In this document: positions 32,435-42,214 of the stretch, piece after piece
Position numbering within the stretch: position 1 is the first letter of the stretch
Layout: each line of letters starts with the position of its first letter
NCBI RefSeq assembly: GCF_900142605.1
Contig: NZ_FRBL01000010.1
Coordinates: 211,995 to 275,994, forward strand
Direction: 5' to 3'
Source: Chitinophaga jiangningensis
GTDB lineage: Bacteria; Bacteroidota; Bacteroidia; Chitinophagales; Chitinophagaceae
Length of the DNA: 64,000 bases
Position numbers and translations under genes: made by a program
Notes under the pieces: model-generated
Databases searched by the model: none
What the model saw: only the letters and a program-made list of their open reading frames with translations
What the model was told of the DNA's origin: nothing

Positions 32435-33729
32435 TTTATGACGGGTAGTTTTTCTGTATTGGCAGTGGTTTCCAGCTCAATGATGTATTCCAGCTGTCCT
32501 CTTTTGTTCGCCGGCAACTGCACCGTAAACTGCTGATCCTGCTCTGTTATAGTTACCGCATTCCCATTCAGTAGTCGGGCACTAACAATCTTCACATCAG
32601 GTATACTTTTTAATGTCAGTTGTGCTGTATCCGTTTTTAAAACATGTAGGTAGATGCTATTGCCTTTCCTGGTAGTGGCATAGGCAGGGGTAGGTTCGTA
32701 AGGCCCTCCCAGTGTGTTATATACCGCTTTCCCATTTACTTTCAGCCAATCACCTATCTCCTGTAAACGCTTCACCTGGCGGGATTCGATTCTGCCGTCC
32801 GGCATAGGACCTACGTTAAGCAACAGGTTACCATTGCCACCGGCAGTGCGGCTAAGGATGGACAGACACTGTTCCAGCGACTGCATCTTATCATTCGGTT
32901 TCCAGGCCCATTGTTTACAAAGGGTGAAGCAGCTTTCCCAGGGTGTGGTCATATTCAGGCGTCCTACCACCTGCTCGGGTGTGTCGTAATCACCTACCAT
33001 CTTATCTGCGTCAATAGCCTTGTTTTTCGTGGCGGCAAATTCTTTACCCAGGCGGTTGTTGGTGATAATGTCCGGTTTCAGCTGATGCAAATAGGCATAG
33101 AGCTCTTTACCCATTTCGTCGGTCCATGGACTTTCCCACTGACCATCAAACCAGAGCATATAAGGATCATAATTGGTGATCAGCTCTTTCAGCTGATTTT
33201 TCATATAGGTGAGATATCGTTGCATATCCGACTTCGGATCTATCGTGTTATTGTGCGCCGAATGGATGGGGTAATCCGGATGATGCCAGTCCAGCACAGA
33301 ATAGTAAATGCAGAATTTGATTCCCTGCTTTTTACAGGCCTTTTGCAACGCCCCTACAATATCTTTTTTATACGGTGTATTTGCAATGCTATAGGTAGTG
33401 AATTTTGAAGGCCACAAACAAAACCCGTCATGGTGGCGGGCAGTGATGGTCAGGTATTTCATGCCGGCATCCCTGGCAGCTTTTACCCACTCGTCCGCAT
33501 TAAACAACACCGGATTAAATTCTTTATACAAATTATCATAATCCTCTTTGGATACTTCCCTGTCGCGACTCCATCCAATTTCAGTACCTCTCAGGGAAAC
33601 AGGTCCCCAATGGATGAACATGCCGAATCGGTCGCCCATGAAATTTTTCAGTGCCATATCCTTCGTTTGCGCATACACGTTAGTGATGGCTAACAGGAAA
33701 AGCACCCCTATAAATTTAATTTTCTTCAT
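32431..33729 (-). CDS. Alpha-L-fucosidase, GH29
   Basis: 432 aa with signal peptide MKKIKFIGVLFLLAITNVYA. GH29 motifs: FGMFIHWGPVSLRG, TITARHHDGFCLWPS (residues about 94-108) and MLWFDGQWES with catalytic nucleophile Asp195. The C-terminal beta domain begins after LNVGPMPDGRI. GH29 enzymes remove terminal alpha-linked L-fucose with retention. It is cotranscribed with the symporter, fuconate dehydratase and SDR, which gives it a clear place in L-fucose use. The general acid position is not assigned here. Confidence 0.94.
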   Translation of the reverse strand: MKKIKFIGVLFLLAITNVYAQTKDMALKNFMGDRFGMFIHWGPVSLRGTEIGWSRDREVSKEDYDNLYKEFNPVLFNADEWVKAARDAGMKYLTITARHHDGFCLWPSKFTTYSIANTPYKKDIVGALQKACKKQGIKFCIYYSVLDWHHPDYPIHSAHNNTIDPKSDMQRYLTYMKNQLKELITNYDPYMLWFDGQWESPWTDEMGKELYAYLHQLKPDIITNNRLGKEFAATKNKAIDADKMVGDYDTPEQVVGRLNMTTPWESCFTLCKQWAWKPNDKMQSLEQCLSILSRTAGGNGNLLLNVGPMPDGRIESRQVKRLQEIGDWLKVNGKAVYNTLGGPYEPTPAYATTRKGNSIYLHVLKTDTAQLTLKSIPDVKIVSARLLNGNAVTITEQDQQFTVQLPANKRGQLEYIIELETTANTEKLPVIK

Positions 33730-33747
33730 TGTACGTGAGATTAATAA

Positions 33748-35394
33748 TTATCGAAAAAGAAAATACAATACTGCCATGATCAGCAGAAGTCCGCCGGAGA
33801 GTACTTTGTAGTTGGCTAAGCCCTGCCAGCCCGGAATCCGCAGTGGTGCCGCAAAAGAATGCCAGTAAAGCTGCTTGCTTTGCTCCGTATGTACCACCGG
33901 GTAGCAATAGGATAAAATTACCTGGAAAACCAAACAGCCTGCAAACAGGTAAAATGCCATCATCATAAATGGAATATTCCCGATGAAAGAATGGCTGCCG
34001 CCTAATTTACTGGCTGCGAAAACCACTATGCCCGCCAGTGAACCCCACCAGAGTGTGTATTGGGCCGACTTAGCAGAAGCCTTTTTCCAGAATATGCCCG
34101 TCAGGAAAACGCAGGTAATGGGTGGTGCGATATGTGCAATCACATCGTTGATGCCTTCAAACAGGCTGGTGTACCTGTTCAGCAGCGGCAGCAGCAGGAG
34201 CGATACTGCCAGCGCAATAGCGGCGGACCAGCGACCAGCTGTTACCAGGCTTTTATCTGTAGCCGTAGGCTTAATACGCTTGTAAATATCATAACTGGCA
34301 AGGGTACTGATAGAATTGAGTGCACCAGCAATCTGGCTCATCAAACCTGACAACAGTGCTGCGATAAGTATGCCTACCAGTCCTTTAGGAAGCAGCTGCG
34401 TGATCATGAGGGTGTAAATTCCCTTGGAATCCGGTACCATATGATCTCCCTGCTGAATCATGGGAAGGCCGGAAATATCCAGTGTACCGGATTTGTACAG
34501 CACATAGGCAAACAGGCCAGGCATAACGAAAATAAACACCGGCAATAACTTAATATACCCGCAAAAGATGGCGCCCGTTTTGGCGTGGTTTTCATCCTTT
34601 GCACCCAGCGCCCGCTGTACGATGGTTTGATCTGCGCACCAGTACCAGATGCCGAGCACGGGATATCCTAAGAACACCGCTATCCAGCTGAGGCCACTGG
34701 CATCACCTATGGGCCGTATCATGCTGAGACGGTTCATCTCTCCCTCACCTGATAAAACATGGGTCAGTGGTTGCCAGCCGCCTACCTTTTGCCACGAAAA
34801 CCAGGTAATGATCAGCGCCCCTGCCAGAAGTACAATGCTCTGGATCGTTTCCGTTACCACCACTGCACGCAGTCCGCCAATAATAGTGTAAAGGCCGGTC
34901 ACCAGGGCAATCAGACCGATACTAACGTACATGTTTATCCCAAAAAGTGTTTCCAGTACAATGCCTCCCGCCAGGAAAGAAAATGCAATATGAATTACGA
35001 TGGCTGATAGAATGGATACAAAGGCGAGCCAATCGCGACACGCCCTATTATAGCGCTTTTCCAGGAAATCCGGCAAGGTGGAAATACCTGAGCGGATATA
35101 AAATGGAATGAAGAACAAGGCTAGCAGGATCAGCGTAAATGCTGCCATCCATTCAAAATTTCCGTTGAGTAGACCGGAGTCAAACCCGCTTTGGGCAAGA
35201 CTAACCAGGTGCAAACAGGAAATGTTGCTGGCAAACAGAGCCAAGCCGATCATTGGCCACTTCAAATTTTTTCCTGCCAGGAAATACTCTTCACTACTGC
35301 TGCTTTCCCGCTTTTTCTTCGGAATCCATAATCCGATGGTAACGATCAGCAATATATACAGGATACTGATGGTGATGTCTGTTACTGAAATCAT
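33748..35394 (-). CDS. Sodium/solute symporter (SSS family), probable L-fucose importer
   Basis: 548 aa with about 14 transmembrane helices. SSS features: LVSLAQSGFDSGLLNGNFEW near helix 2, LPDFLEKRYNRACRDWLAF, the central GGLRAVVVTETIQSIVL, and GLMSQIAGALNSISTLASYD with the conserved Ser residues of the sodium site. It starts 23 bp after the fuconate dehydratase gene, so fucose or a fucose-containing sugar is the likely cargo. That specificity comes from context. Confidence 0.92.
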   Translation of the reverse strand: MISVTDITISILYILLIVTIGLWIPKKKRESSSSEEYFLAGKNLKWPMIGLALFASNISCLHLVSLAQSGFDSGLLNGNFEWMAAFTLILLALFFIPFYIRSGISTLPDFLEKRYNRACRDWLAFVSILSAIVIHIAFSFLAGGIVLETLFGINMYVSIGLIALVTGLYTIIGGLRAVVVTETIQSIVLLAGALIITWFSWQKVGGWQPLTHVLSGEGEMNRLSMIRPIGDASGLSWIAVFLGYPVLGIWYWCADQTIVQRALGAKDENHAKTGAIFCGYIKLLPVFIFVMPGLFAYVLYKSGTLDISGLPMIQQGDHMVPDSKGIYTLMITQLLPKGLVGILIAALLSGLMSQIAGALNSISTLASYDIYKRIKPTATDKSLVTAGRWSAAIALAVSLLLLPLLNRYTSLFEGINDVIAHIAPPITCVFLTGIFWKKASAKSAQYTLWWGSLAGIVVFAASKLGGSHSFIGNIPFMMMAFYLFAGCLVFQVILSYCYPVVHTEQSKQLYWHSFAAPLRIPGWQGLANYKVLSGGLLLIMAVLYFLFR

Positions 35395-35417
35395 CCGTTA
35401 TAATGTTGTGTGATCAA

Positions 35418-36644
35418 TTATGCGGGTACCAGGTCGCAGCTGCTGCCGGCTTCTAACGGTGTTACATATACGCCGTTTTCAATTTTCACCGGTTGTTTAA
35501 AATAGGGTTTAAGGTGTGGAATATGTTCCAAAAACAATGCCTCATGGCCCATGGCTATATGGTTGAAGAGTACCAGGTGCTGGTGCAGTTGTCCCATATC
35601 ACCTACGTGCGGTACCACCGGTACGCCGAATTTTTTGCATAGGAGGCTAACGGTGATAAACTCACTCACCCCGCCAACCCGCACCGCGTCTACCTGCATA
35701 AAGGACGCGCAGCCCGTCTGCAAATAATTTTTGAATAGAATTCGGTTGGGTACATGTTCTCCCAGCGCGAGTTTCAAAGGTGCTATTTGTTTGGCCAGTG
35801 TTTGATGTGCAAGGATGTCGTCCGGATGGGTAGGTTCCTCAATCCAGTAGGGGTTCATCTGTTGCAGCTGCTGACAGATAGCGATTGCCTGCGGTAATGT
35901 CCACTGCTGATTGGCGTCGAGCATTACTTTTCTATCGCCTCCGGCCACTTCTCTTACAATGTTGGCACGTTCAATATCCCGTGCGGCATCGGTGGCGCCT
36001 ACTTTCAGCTTCATGGCATTAAAGCCGGCATCAATCGCTTTTTTACAGTTTTCGCGCACCTGTTCGTTGTTATAGTTAAACCAGCCTACAGAGGTATCAT
36101 AGCCGGGGTAGCCTTCCGTCAGGATTTTTGTCCGTTCGTTTTTGGTGGCCTGTTGCTGTTGCAGTATGTCAATGGCCTCTTCACGCGTAAGCACGTCTTC
36201 GAGGTAGGAGAGATCGAGGGTATTAACGATTTCCTCCGGTGACAAGTCAATGAGTAATTTCCAGAGCGGCACCTGCTTTTGTTTTGCCCACAGGTCGAAG
36301 CAGGCGTTGGTAACGCTGGCGAGGCCCAGGTGTACAATACCTTTGTGGGGCCCCAGCCATCTGAACTGCTGTTCGTTTGCAGCGTTTTTGAACCAGCTGC
36401 CAAAGTCGGCCATTAATTCATCCACGTTTCTGCCTACCAGGGTGTCGGCATAAAATTTCGCGGCGCCGCATACCAGCTCGTTGCCGGCGCCTACGGTAAA
36501 GGCGAGGCCACTGGAGGTGGTGTGATGTTCATCGGTGAGTTGCGTTACGGCATAGGAGTATACCGGGTCTCTGTGCACGGCATCGCTGCCGGCGCCTTTG
36601 GCGAGTGCAAACCGCCGGTCGCTGATATTTACTTTTGCGATCAT
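35418..36644 (-). CDS. L-fuconate dehydratase (enolase superfamily)
   Basis: 408 aa. Mandelate-racemase subgroup of the enolase superfamily: catalytic Lys in NAMKLKVGATDA, metal ligands in KVMLDANQQWT (Asp), YWIEEPTHPDD (Glu) and KLALGEHVPNR (Glu), and the His partner in VPHVGDMGQLHQHLV. These match the L-fuconate dehydratase characterised from Xanthomonas campestris, which makes 2-keto-3-deoxy-L-fuconate. Context (GH29, symporter, mutarotase, SDR) supports this role strongly. Confidence 0.92.
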   Translation of the reverse strand: MIAKVNISDRRFALAKGAGSDAVHRDPVYSYAVTQLTDEHHTTSSGLAFTVGAGNELVCGAAKFYADTLVGRNVDELMADFGSWFKNAANEQQFRWLGPHKGIVHLGLASVTNACFDLWAKQKQVPLWKLLIDLSPEEIVNTLDLSYLEDVLTREEAIDILQQQQATKNERTKILTEGYPGYDTSVGWFNYNNEQVRENCKKAIDAGFNAMKLKVGATDAARDIERANIVREVAGGDRKVMLDANQQWTLPQAIAICQQLQQMNPYWIEEPTHPDDILAHQTLAKQIAPLKLALGEHVPNRILFKNYLQTGCASFMQVDAVRVGGVSEFITVSLLCKKFGVPVVPHVGDMGQLHQHLVLFNHIAMGHEALFLEHIPHLKPYFKQPVKIENGVYVTPLEAGSSCDLVPA

Positions 36645-36665
36645 TTATTTAAGGAATATGTTGCT

Positions 36666-37418
36666 TTAAAGAATGGTACGGTAGCCCAGTTCAGCGCCTC
36701 CGCTTACGGGCATGATGCAGCCGGTGATAAAGCGGGCGGCATTGCTCAGCAGGAACACTGCCGTATCGGCGATTACATCCCCTTCAGGCATTTTGCCGAG
36801 CGGGTGTAGGTGATCCAGGTATTGTTGGATTTTTTCATGGCCTGGCTGGGCCTTGCTCCAGGCTTCTAAAGCCTCGGTTTTAATGGCGGCCGGACTAATG
36901 GCATTCACGCGGACACCCAAAGGGGCGTAGTCTAGTGCCATGGCTTTGGTGAGAGCGTTTACTCCCCCTTTGGTGGCCACGTAGGCAGCGTGGTTGTCCT
37001 GCCCAATGTCGCCCACCATGGAACTGGTATTTAACAGGCAGCCTTTTGTTTCTATGAGATGTTGGATACCGTGGCGAACAGTGTACAGGATGCTTTTCAG
37101 GTTCACCTTAAACAGGAGGTCCCATTCGTCGTCTGTAGTTTCATGTAAAGGCCTGGATGGATGGGTGATGCCGGCGTTATTATGTATGGCATCGAGCCGG
37201 CCATGGGTTGCAATCACCTGCGCAATGGCAGTTTTTACCTCTGCTTCGTTGCTCACATCGCATCGTATAAATAGATGGCCGTGGCCGGGTAATGCTTCTG
37301 CAGCCGACTGTTTGTCGGCAATGCAAACGGTGGCTCCATTAGCGGCATAGGCCTGTGCACATGCCCGGCCAATGCCAGCGCTGCCCCCGGTAAGTAATAT
37401 AATTTTGTTATGTAGCAT
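36666..37418 (-). CDS. SDR oxidoreductase of the L-fucose pathway
   Basis: 250 aa classical SDR: TGGSAGIGRACA, IADKQSA (acidic Asp suggests NAD), HNNAGITHPSRP, and the Ser/Tyr/Lys triad in TSSMVGDIGQDNHAAYVATK. It heads the five-gene minus-strand fucose operon. It could be L-fucose 1-dehydrogenase (first step) or 2-keto-3-deoxy-L-fuconate 4-dehydrogenase (after the dehydratase); both are SDRs and sequence alone does not settle which. The next gene starts 21 bp later. Confidence 0.9.
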   Translation of the reverse strand: MLHNKIILLTGGSAGIGRACAQAYAANGATVCIADKQSAAEALPGHGHLFIRCDVSNEAEVKTAIAQVIATHGRLDAIHNNAGITHPSRPLHETTDDEWDLLFKVNLKSILYTVRHGIQHLIETKGCLLNTSSMVGDIGQDNHAAYVATKGGVNALTKAMALDYAPLGVRVNAISPAAIKTEALEAWSKAQPGHEKIQQYLDHLHPLGKMPEGDVIADTAVFLLSNAARFITGCIMPVSGGAELGYRTIL

Positions 37419-37545
37419 GCGAAAAAATAATAACGTGAAACAGATACGAAAGTATTTACTTAATGCATGCAGATTTACACTTTAAATGATGATTATTGGG
37501 CTTATATTAGCATTAGTAATAGGAGAGGGTTTAAATTGTGCTAAT

Positions 37546-38412
37546 ATGAAGCCTGTATATGCCAAAGTGTTGGAAGGCCTGGAAAACGAGGTGTTTACCA
37601 CCCGGTTGATAGAGCGTCCATTTTTTACCACGGAATTTCATTTTCATGCGGAGTGCCAGATGACGTATATCGTGCAGAGTGCGGGGCATAAGGTGGTAGG
37701 CGATTGTGTGGAGAATTTTGAGCCGGGAGAGCTGACGCTGCTGGGGCCTGATATTCCGCATGTTTGGTATAACCGTACCCGTGAGGTTAGCGATGCTATG
37801 CCGGCAAAATCAGTGGCTTTGTTTTTTCATGCGGAAAAGCTGTATGAATTGTTATCGCCCTTTTTCAGCGTTAAAAAATTAGCGGCCTTCCTGGATCAGG
37901 CAAGGCGTGGTATTAAGTTTTACGGCCAAACGAAGGAACGCCTGAAACACTTGCTGCTGACTATGGCAGGTCAGCCTGCCGGGCCTGCAAAGTTGATTTC
38001 ATTACTGGAAGTGCTACAGGTGGTAACCGCTACCACTGAATATGAATTGCTGGCCGGCGCAGGCTACGTAAACACTTATTCCAACAAGGACAATGAAAAA
38101 ATGGACCGGGTATTCAGGTACATTTTCGCTAATTTTTCCGGCACGGTTAGTCTGAGCGAGGCCGCCGATCTGGCCTTCATGAATAAGCAGGCTTTCTGCC
38201 GGTATTTTAAAAGTCGCACCCAAAAAACCTTCGTGGATTTTGTAAATGAAGTGCGCATTGCACATGCCTGTAAGCTCATTGCGGCCGACCAGCTTCCCAT
38301 CGGTGTGATTGCTGCCGAATGCGGGTTTAACACGCTCACTAATTTCAACCGCTATTTCAGGAAAATAAAGGGGATGCCGCCCCGGGACTACAGGGTAAAG
38401 CTGGTGGAATAG
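37546..38412 (+). CDS. AraC family transcriptional regulator, likely fucose-operon activator
   Basis: I chose the ATG at 37546 (288 aa); extending to 37486 would add a 20-residue hydrophobic stretch that does not fit a cytosolic regulator. The N-terminal cupin has FHFHAECQMTYIVQSAG and PDIPHVWYN. The C-terminal helix-turn-helix pair is in VSLSEAADLAFMNKQAFCRY and IGVIAAECGFNTLTNFNRYF with GMPPRDYR. It is divergent from the five-gene L-fucose operon across about 127 bp and so probably controls it, with an L-fucose catabolite as ligand. Confidence 0.9.
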   Translation: MKPVYAKVLEGLENEVFTTRLIERPFFTTEFHFHAECQMTYIVQSAGHKVVGDCVENFEPGELTLLGPDIPHVWYNRTREVSDAMPAKSVALFFHAEKLYELLSPFFSVKKLAAFLDQARRGIKFYGQTKERLKHLLLTMAGQPAGPAKLISLLEVLQVVTATTEYELLAGAGYVNTYSNKDNEKMDRVFRYIFANFSGTVSLSEAADLAFMNKQAFCRYFKSRTQKTFVDFVNEVRIAHACKLIAADQLPIGVIAAECGFNTLTNFNRYFRKIKGMPPRDYRVKLVE

Positions 38413-38443
38413 CAGGAGGTAATTAATCTTGTCCTGAAGGGAT

Positions 38444-38451
38444 TAGTTTTG
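38444..38451 (+). promoter_or_regulatory. -7 promoter box for the S41 peptidase gene
   Basis: TAGTTTTG fits TAnnTTTG, 50 bp before the ATG at 38502. No -33 TTG at normal spacing. Confidence 0.35.
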
Positions 38452-38501
38452 TAGCTTGCAGTATAACATTCAACCAATTCTGCTAAATGCAGCACTGATT
38501 T

Positions 38502-40055
38502 ATGAGAAAACTAGTTTTGTTTGTACTGCTCGCCTTTCAGTTGCCGGCAGTTACAACTGTAGCCCAAACCAAACCTACGCCGGCAACCGATAGTCTGAAA
38601 ATCTATAACAGGATGCTCCAACCCCGCGAAATGCAGGCAGACCTGAAGCTATTCCGCGATATCCGCGAAAAAGCCAATTCAGGGCTGTATCGGTATCATT
38701 CCAAAAAGGAGATAGACAGCATTTATAAGTGGGCTTATTCCGCTATTAAACAGCCTTTGCCGGTCACAGGATTTTTTAAGATCATCCTGCAGCTGACTGA
38801 CTTTGAAGGCAGCTGCCATAACTACACTGAGGTGGGTACGGACCTGTTCCGGTACCTTAATCAGTCGCAGGGCTTTTTCCCGTACGACCTGAAGTACCTG
38901 GAAGGTAAGATCATCTTCAACCAGCAGCTACCAGAAATTCCTGCCGGCTCCCGCATCCTGAGTATCAACGGTGTGGCGGATACGGCCCTGATGAAGTCGT
39001 TTTATAAATACCTTACCGGCGACGGCTATACGATAACACAGAAGTTATCCGGTAGTGTGAGTCGCGCCTATGGCGTGCGTTACCTGCTGGAATACGGCGT
39101 GCAGGACCACTTTGCGCTCACCTTCACACCGCCTTATTCCAACGAGGTGAAAACGGCTACCCTGCCGGCAGTTACCCTGGAAAAAAGGAAGCAAAACCTG
39201 GTAGGCCGTTTCAGTGCCAGGGTGGACAGTATCACTGATTATAACGTACAACCTAAATACAGCTTCCGCATGCTGGATGATAAAACAGGGTTGCTTAACT
39301 TCCGTATTTTCAGTATGGCTTACGGCAGCGATGACCCGGTATTTCCGGTGTATGCCAAATGGGTGGACAGCATCTTCCAGCAGCTGGATAAACAGGCCGT
39401 TCCAAACCTGGTTATAGATATAAGAAGCAATCCTGGTGGGAGCGACCCTACCTTCGAGCAACCGATGATGTACCTGACAGATCATGACTTCAAGGAAAAT
39501 GCAGCTGCCTATATTTCCTTTAACAGGGATGAAATACCTTATCAGCAGTATTTCTGGGGAGTAAGCACCAGCCATAAGTATACAGCCGATGAAATAAAAG
39601 CCGGCCTGGCATACCTGAAGGAAACCTACCTGCCTTATAAAGACGGTAAGAGCATGCAAAACCCGAACATCAACCCGGTATACCATCCTAAGCAACCGGC
39701 CTACAAAGGACAGCTGTATTTGCTGATAGATGAAAATACCGCTTCTGCGGCGTCGCACCTGGCCTCACTGGTACGGGCATACGCCAGGAATGTCACCATT
39801 GTGGGCGTGGAAACAGTAGGTGGTTATTACTACCATAACGGACATGCACCATTGGTTTATGAACTGCCAAATTCAAAGATTAAAACCCAGTTCTCCATCG
39901 TGGCGGTGACCCAGGATGCGCCGGTAAAACCTAATCAGCCGGAAGGCCGTGGTACCATGCCGGATCATGAAGTATGGCCGGCATACAGCGATTTTATGGC
40001 CGGAAAAGATACCCAGATGGAGTATGTACTGAAACTGATCCGCGAAAAAAAATAA
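38502..40055 (+). CDS. Secreted S41 family (C-terminal-processing-type) peptidase
   Basis: 517 aa with signal peptide MRKLVLFVLLAFQLPAVTTVAQ. The middle has a divergent PDZ-like part (PAGSRILSINGVADTALMKS). The C-terminal S41 domain shows LVIDIRSNPGGSDPTFEQ and LYLLIDENTASAASHLASLVR with the catalytic Ser, then NVTIVGVETVGG. S41 proteases cleave near C-termini or act as peptidases outside the cytoplasm. A hairpin terminator follows, separating it from the C1 peptidase operon downstream, so it is not part of that operon. Confidence 0.9.
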   Translation: MRKLVLFVLLAFQLPAVTTVAQTKPTPATDSLKIYNRMLQPREMQADLKLFRDIREKANSGLYRYHSKKEIDSIYKWAYSAIKQPLPVTGFFKIILQLTDFEGSCHNYTEVGTDLFRYLNQSQGFFPYDLKYLEGKIIFNQQLPEIPAGSRILSINGVADTALMKSFYKYLTGDGYTITQKLSGSVSRAYGVRYLLEYGVQDHFALTFTPPYSNEVKTATLPAVTLEKRKQNLVGRFSARVDSITDYNVQPKYSFRMLDDKTGLLNFRIFSMAYGSDDPVFPVYAKWVDSIFQQLDKQAVPNLVIDIRSNPGGSDPTFEQPMMYLTDHDFKENAAAYISFNRDEIPYQQYFWGVSTSHKYTADEIKAGLAYLKETYLPYKDGKSMQNPNINPVYHPKQPAYKGQLYLLIDENTASAASHLASLVRAYARNVTIVGVETVGGYYYHNGHAPLVYELPNSKIKTQFSIVAVTQDAPVKPNQPEGRGTMPDHEVWPAYSDFMAGKDTQMEYVLKLIREKK

Positions 40056-40078
40056 ATCAACTTTCATAAGATGTTAGG

Positions 40079-40112
40079 CAATCCTCACCTTAGTGGTGGG
40101 GATTGTTTGTTT
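40079..40112 (+). terminator. Intrinsic terminator after the S41 peptidase gene
   Basis: CAATCCTCACC (40079-40089) pairs with GGTGGGGATTG (40095-40105), with one wobble, followed by TTTGTTT. Confidence 0.75.
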
Positions 40113-40159
40113 AACAACCCGTTCACCAAAGAATTATGAACAGATTTACTGAAAAGCTC

Positions 40160-40167
40160 TATTTTTG
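40160..40167 (+). promoter_or_regulatory. -7 promoter box for the C1 peptidase-caspase-CHASE2 operon
   Basis: TATTTTTG fits TAnnTTTG; the predicted leader to the ATG at 40274 is about 100 bp. No standard -33 TTG. Confidence 0.4.
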
Positions 40168-40273
40168 TGCCAGGTGAAATCTGTACGAGAAAATGATTAA
40201 TTCCAAAATTTAAATGGTTCGTGTAAACTAATAACGTAGCATCCCCAAAGATTCATATCCAAATATACCAGTC

Positions 40274-42205
40274 ATGAAGTATGCAGCACTCCTGTTTATT
40301 CTGTGTTCGTTTGTATGCATTAAACAATTACATAGCCAGAATATCGTCATCGCAGTGAAGGGAAATATTACCCTCCAAAACTCGCAGCCAGTAAAAAAAG
40401 GCGATAACATCAAAAACAATGCGGTCCTTCTGTTCCGGCCGGATGGAATGGTGAGTCCGGAAGTGAAACTGCTATCTCCCAAAGGCGTATGTGTGATCCG
40501 TTACCGGGATTATGAGCAGCGTCCGAAGTCGGAGCTGCTGCAACTGGTGGCCGCTACTATTCACAAAAACTCCGTCGCCACCCTGGGTACCCGCGAGTAT
40601 TCCACTGATCCGGGTCCACAGCAACAGGTGCAGCTGGTAGATTCCCTCTGTCGCTTGCTTGGAGCTAATGCCGGTAATATTTCGGGGCTGGTGTTCACAT
40701 ACATTAACCCCTACTGCGTGGCTACTTTTACATCTCCCTACTGGACAGAAATAGGGGACATGCTGCAGGCAAAATATGGATACCAGGTGAATACCAGCAC
40801 CGGTAATACGCTTACGGCGGCCGCATTTGATGCTATTCCGAAAATGGCGCAGGTAAAAACAAGGGAGTACCTCCCCAATGCTGCCTCGCTGAAAAAGTAT
40901 TGCCCTATTCCCGGCGACCAGGGCCACTTTGGTACCTGCACAGGCTGGTCGGCTGCATATGGTACCAGAACTATTTCCTGGGCGATCCGCAATAACCTTA
41001 CCGCCACCAGCGATATTACCAACCAGGCCTTTTCGCCCACTTTCGTATATGAGCAGATCAAGGATAACGATGATGTAAACTGCTCCCGGGGATCTTCTAT
41101 TACACGGGCGGTGCAGCTGATGAAGACCAGCGGCGTGCCTTTTCTGAGCGATTTATCATTCAGCTGCAATGCAGACCTGCAGCCTTACCGTTCCGCTGCC
41201 CTGAACTATACCATCAAGGATTTTCAGGCGCTGAACGAACGCTATGGCATAGCAGCTACAGATGAAGAGTTTCAGAAAACACTGACTAATATCAAAACCG
41301 CTATCAGTCAAAAAAAGCCTATCCTCGCTGCAATCGACTGCTACGGTACCTTTAAGGGAAAAGTATGGAATGGTGTGGCGGATAAAAATATGGGTGGCCA
41401 TGCCATCTGCATCATCGGGTATGACGATAGTTTTTCCAACGGAGAAGGTGCAGTGGAAATTCTTAACAGCTGGAGCCCTTTCTGGGGCAACGGTGGTTTT
41501 ATTCATGTGAAGTATGCGGACCTGCGCCGGATTCTTCGCGGAGCCATTTCGGTGTATGATGATGTGAAACCCCAGCCACTGATACCTGCTGATATTAAGA
41601 AAGATACCATTCCGGTAATTGTAACCGATACGCTGAAGCGACTAACCGGCTCATTTAGCCTGGTGCTGGCCAATGGTAATCATATGAAGGCCATCAGGAA
41701 TGAAAGTGGTGTACGCGGCCTGCGACTCACTAACATAGATGAAATGACGTACAATATTGCGGAAGCCTATCCTTCCAATACTAATTTCAGGTTGCAGTTT
41801 ACCAGCGCGCAGCCGGCTTATGTATACCTGTTGGGCACCGACTCCAAACGGAGTCCGGTAGTGCAGCTTTTTCCGGATGAGTCAAGGAATATTTCCGCCC
41901 TGCTCGACTTTACCTCCGAAGTAAAAGTGAGTATACCAGACGAAAGCCAGTATATCCAGATGGATGAAACCCCGGGAGAGGATTACCTCTGTGTGATTTA
42001 CTCCAAGGAGCCCCTGGATATGGCCCGTATCAAAAACAGTGTGCAGGGTTCAGGTAAGAGCTTTGTAAAAGCGGTGAAAGAGGCGTTAGCCGGCAGGATT
42101 GTAAATGAGGAGGAAGTAGCTTTTGATAAAAATAAGATATCCTTTTCTGCTGCTTCGGCCAAACGTACAGCCGTACCTGTATTCATCGGATTTAAACATC
42201 AATAA
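40274..42205 (+). CDS. Exported papain-like (C1) peptidase with DUF4384-like C-terminal domain
   Basis: 643 aa with signal peptide MKYAALLFILCSFVCIKQLHS. Residues about 23-80 form a small beta domain. The papain-like domain (about 195-430) has Gln216 and Cys222 in DQGHFGTCTGW, His376 in GGHAICIIGYDD and Asn398 in EILNSWSPFWG, so the catalytic set is intact. From about residue 455 (LTGSFSLVLANGNHMKAIRN through FRLQFTSAQPAYVYLL and EDYLCVIYSKEPLDM) the C-terminus resembles DUF4384, a domain often fused to bacterial caspases. The caspase gene starts 9 bp downstream. A role upstream of, or alongside, that caspase is inferred. Confidence 0.88.
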   Translation: MKYAALLFILCSFVCIKQLHSQNIVIAVKGNITLQNSQPVKKGDNIKNNAVLLFRPDGMVSPEVKLLSPKGVCVIRYRDYEQRPKSELLQLVAATIHKNSVATLGTREYSTDPGPQQQVQLVDSLCRLLGANAGNISGLVFTYINPYCVATFTSPYWTEIGDMLQAKYGYQVNTSTGNTLTAAAFDAIPKMAQVKTREYLPNAASLKKYCPIPGDQGHFGTCTGWSAAYGTRTISWAIRNNLTATSDITNQAFSPTFVYEQIKDNDDVNCSRGSSITRAVQLMKTSGVPFLSDLSFSCNADLQPYRSAALNYTIKDFQALNERYGIAATDEEFQKTLTNIKTAISQKKPILAAIDCYGTFKGKVWNGVADKNMGGHAICIIGYDDSFSNGEGAVEILNSWSPFWGNGGFIHVKYADLRRILRGAISVYDDVKPQPLIPADIKKDTIPVIVTDTLKRLTGSFSLVLANGNHMKAIRNESGVRGLRLTNIDEMTYNIAEAYPSNTNFRLQFTSAQPAYVYLLGTDSKRSPVVQLFPDESRNISALLDFTSEVKVSIPDESQYIQMDETPGEDYLCVIYSKEPLDMARIKNSVQGSGKSFVKAVKEALAGRIVNEEEVAFDKNKISFSAASAKRTAVPVFIGFKHQ

Positions 42206-42214
42206 TAACCCCTT

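Noticed and set aside
37486..37545. N-terminal hydrophobic extension of the fucose AraC regulator resembling a signal peptide
   Set aside because: A cytosolic DNA-binding protein should not have one; the ATG at 37546 gives the normal N-terminus.
38502..40055. S41 peptidase as part of the caspase operon
   Set aside because: A hairpin terminator (40079-40112) and a separate promoter box (40160) divide them, so linkage is by position only.
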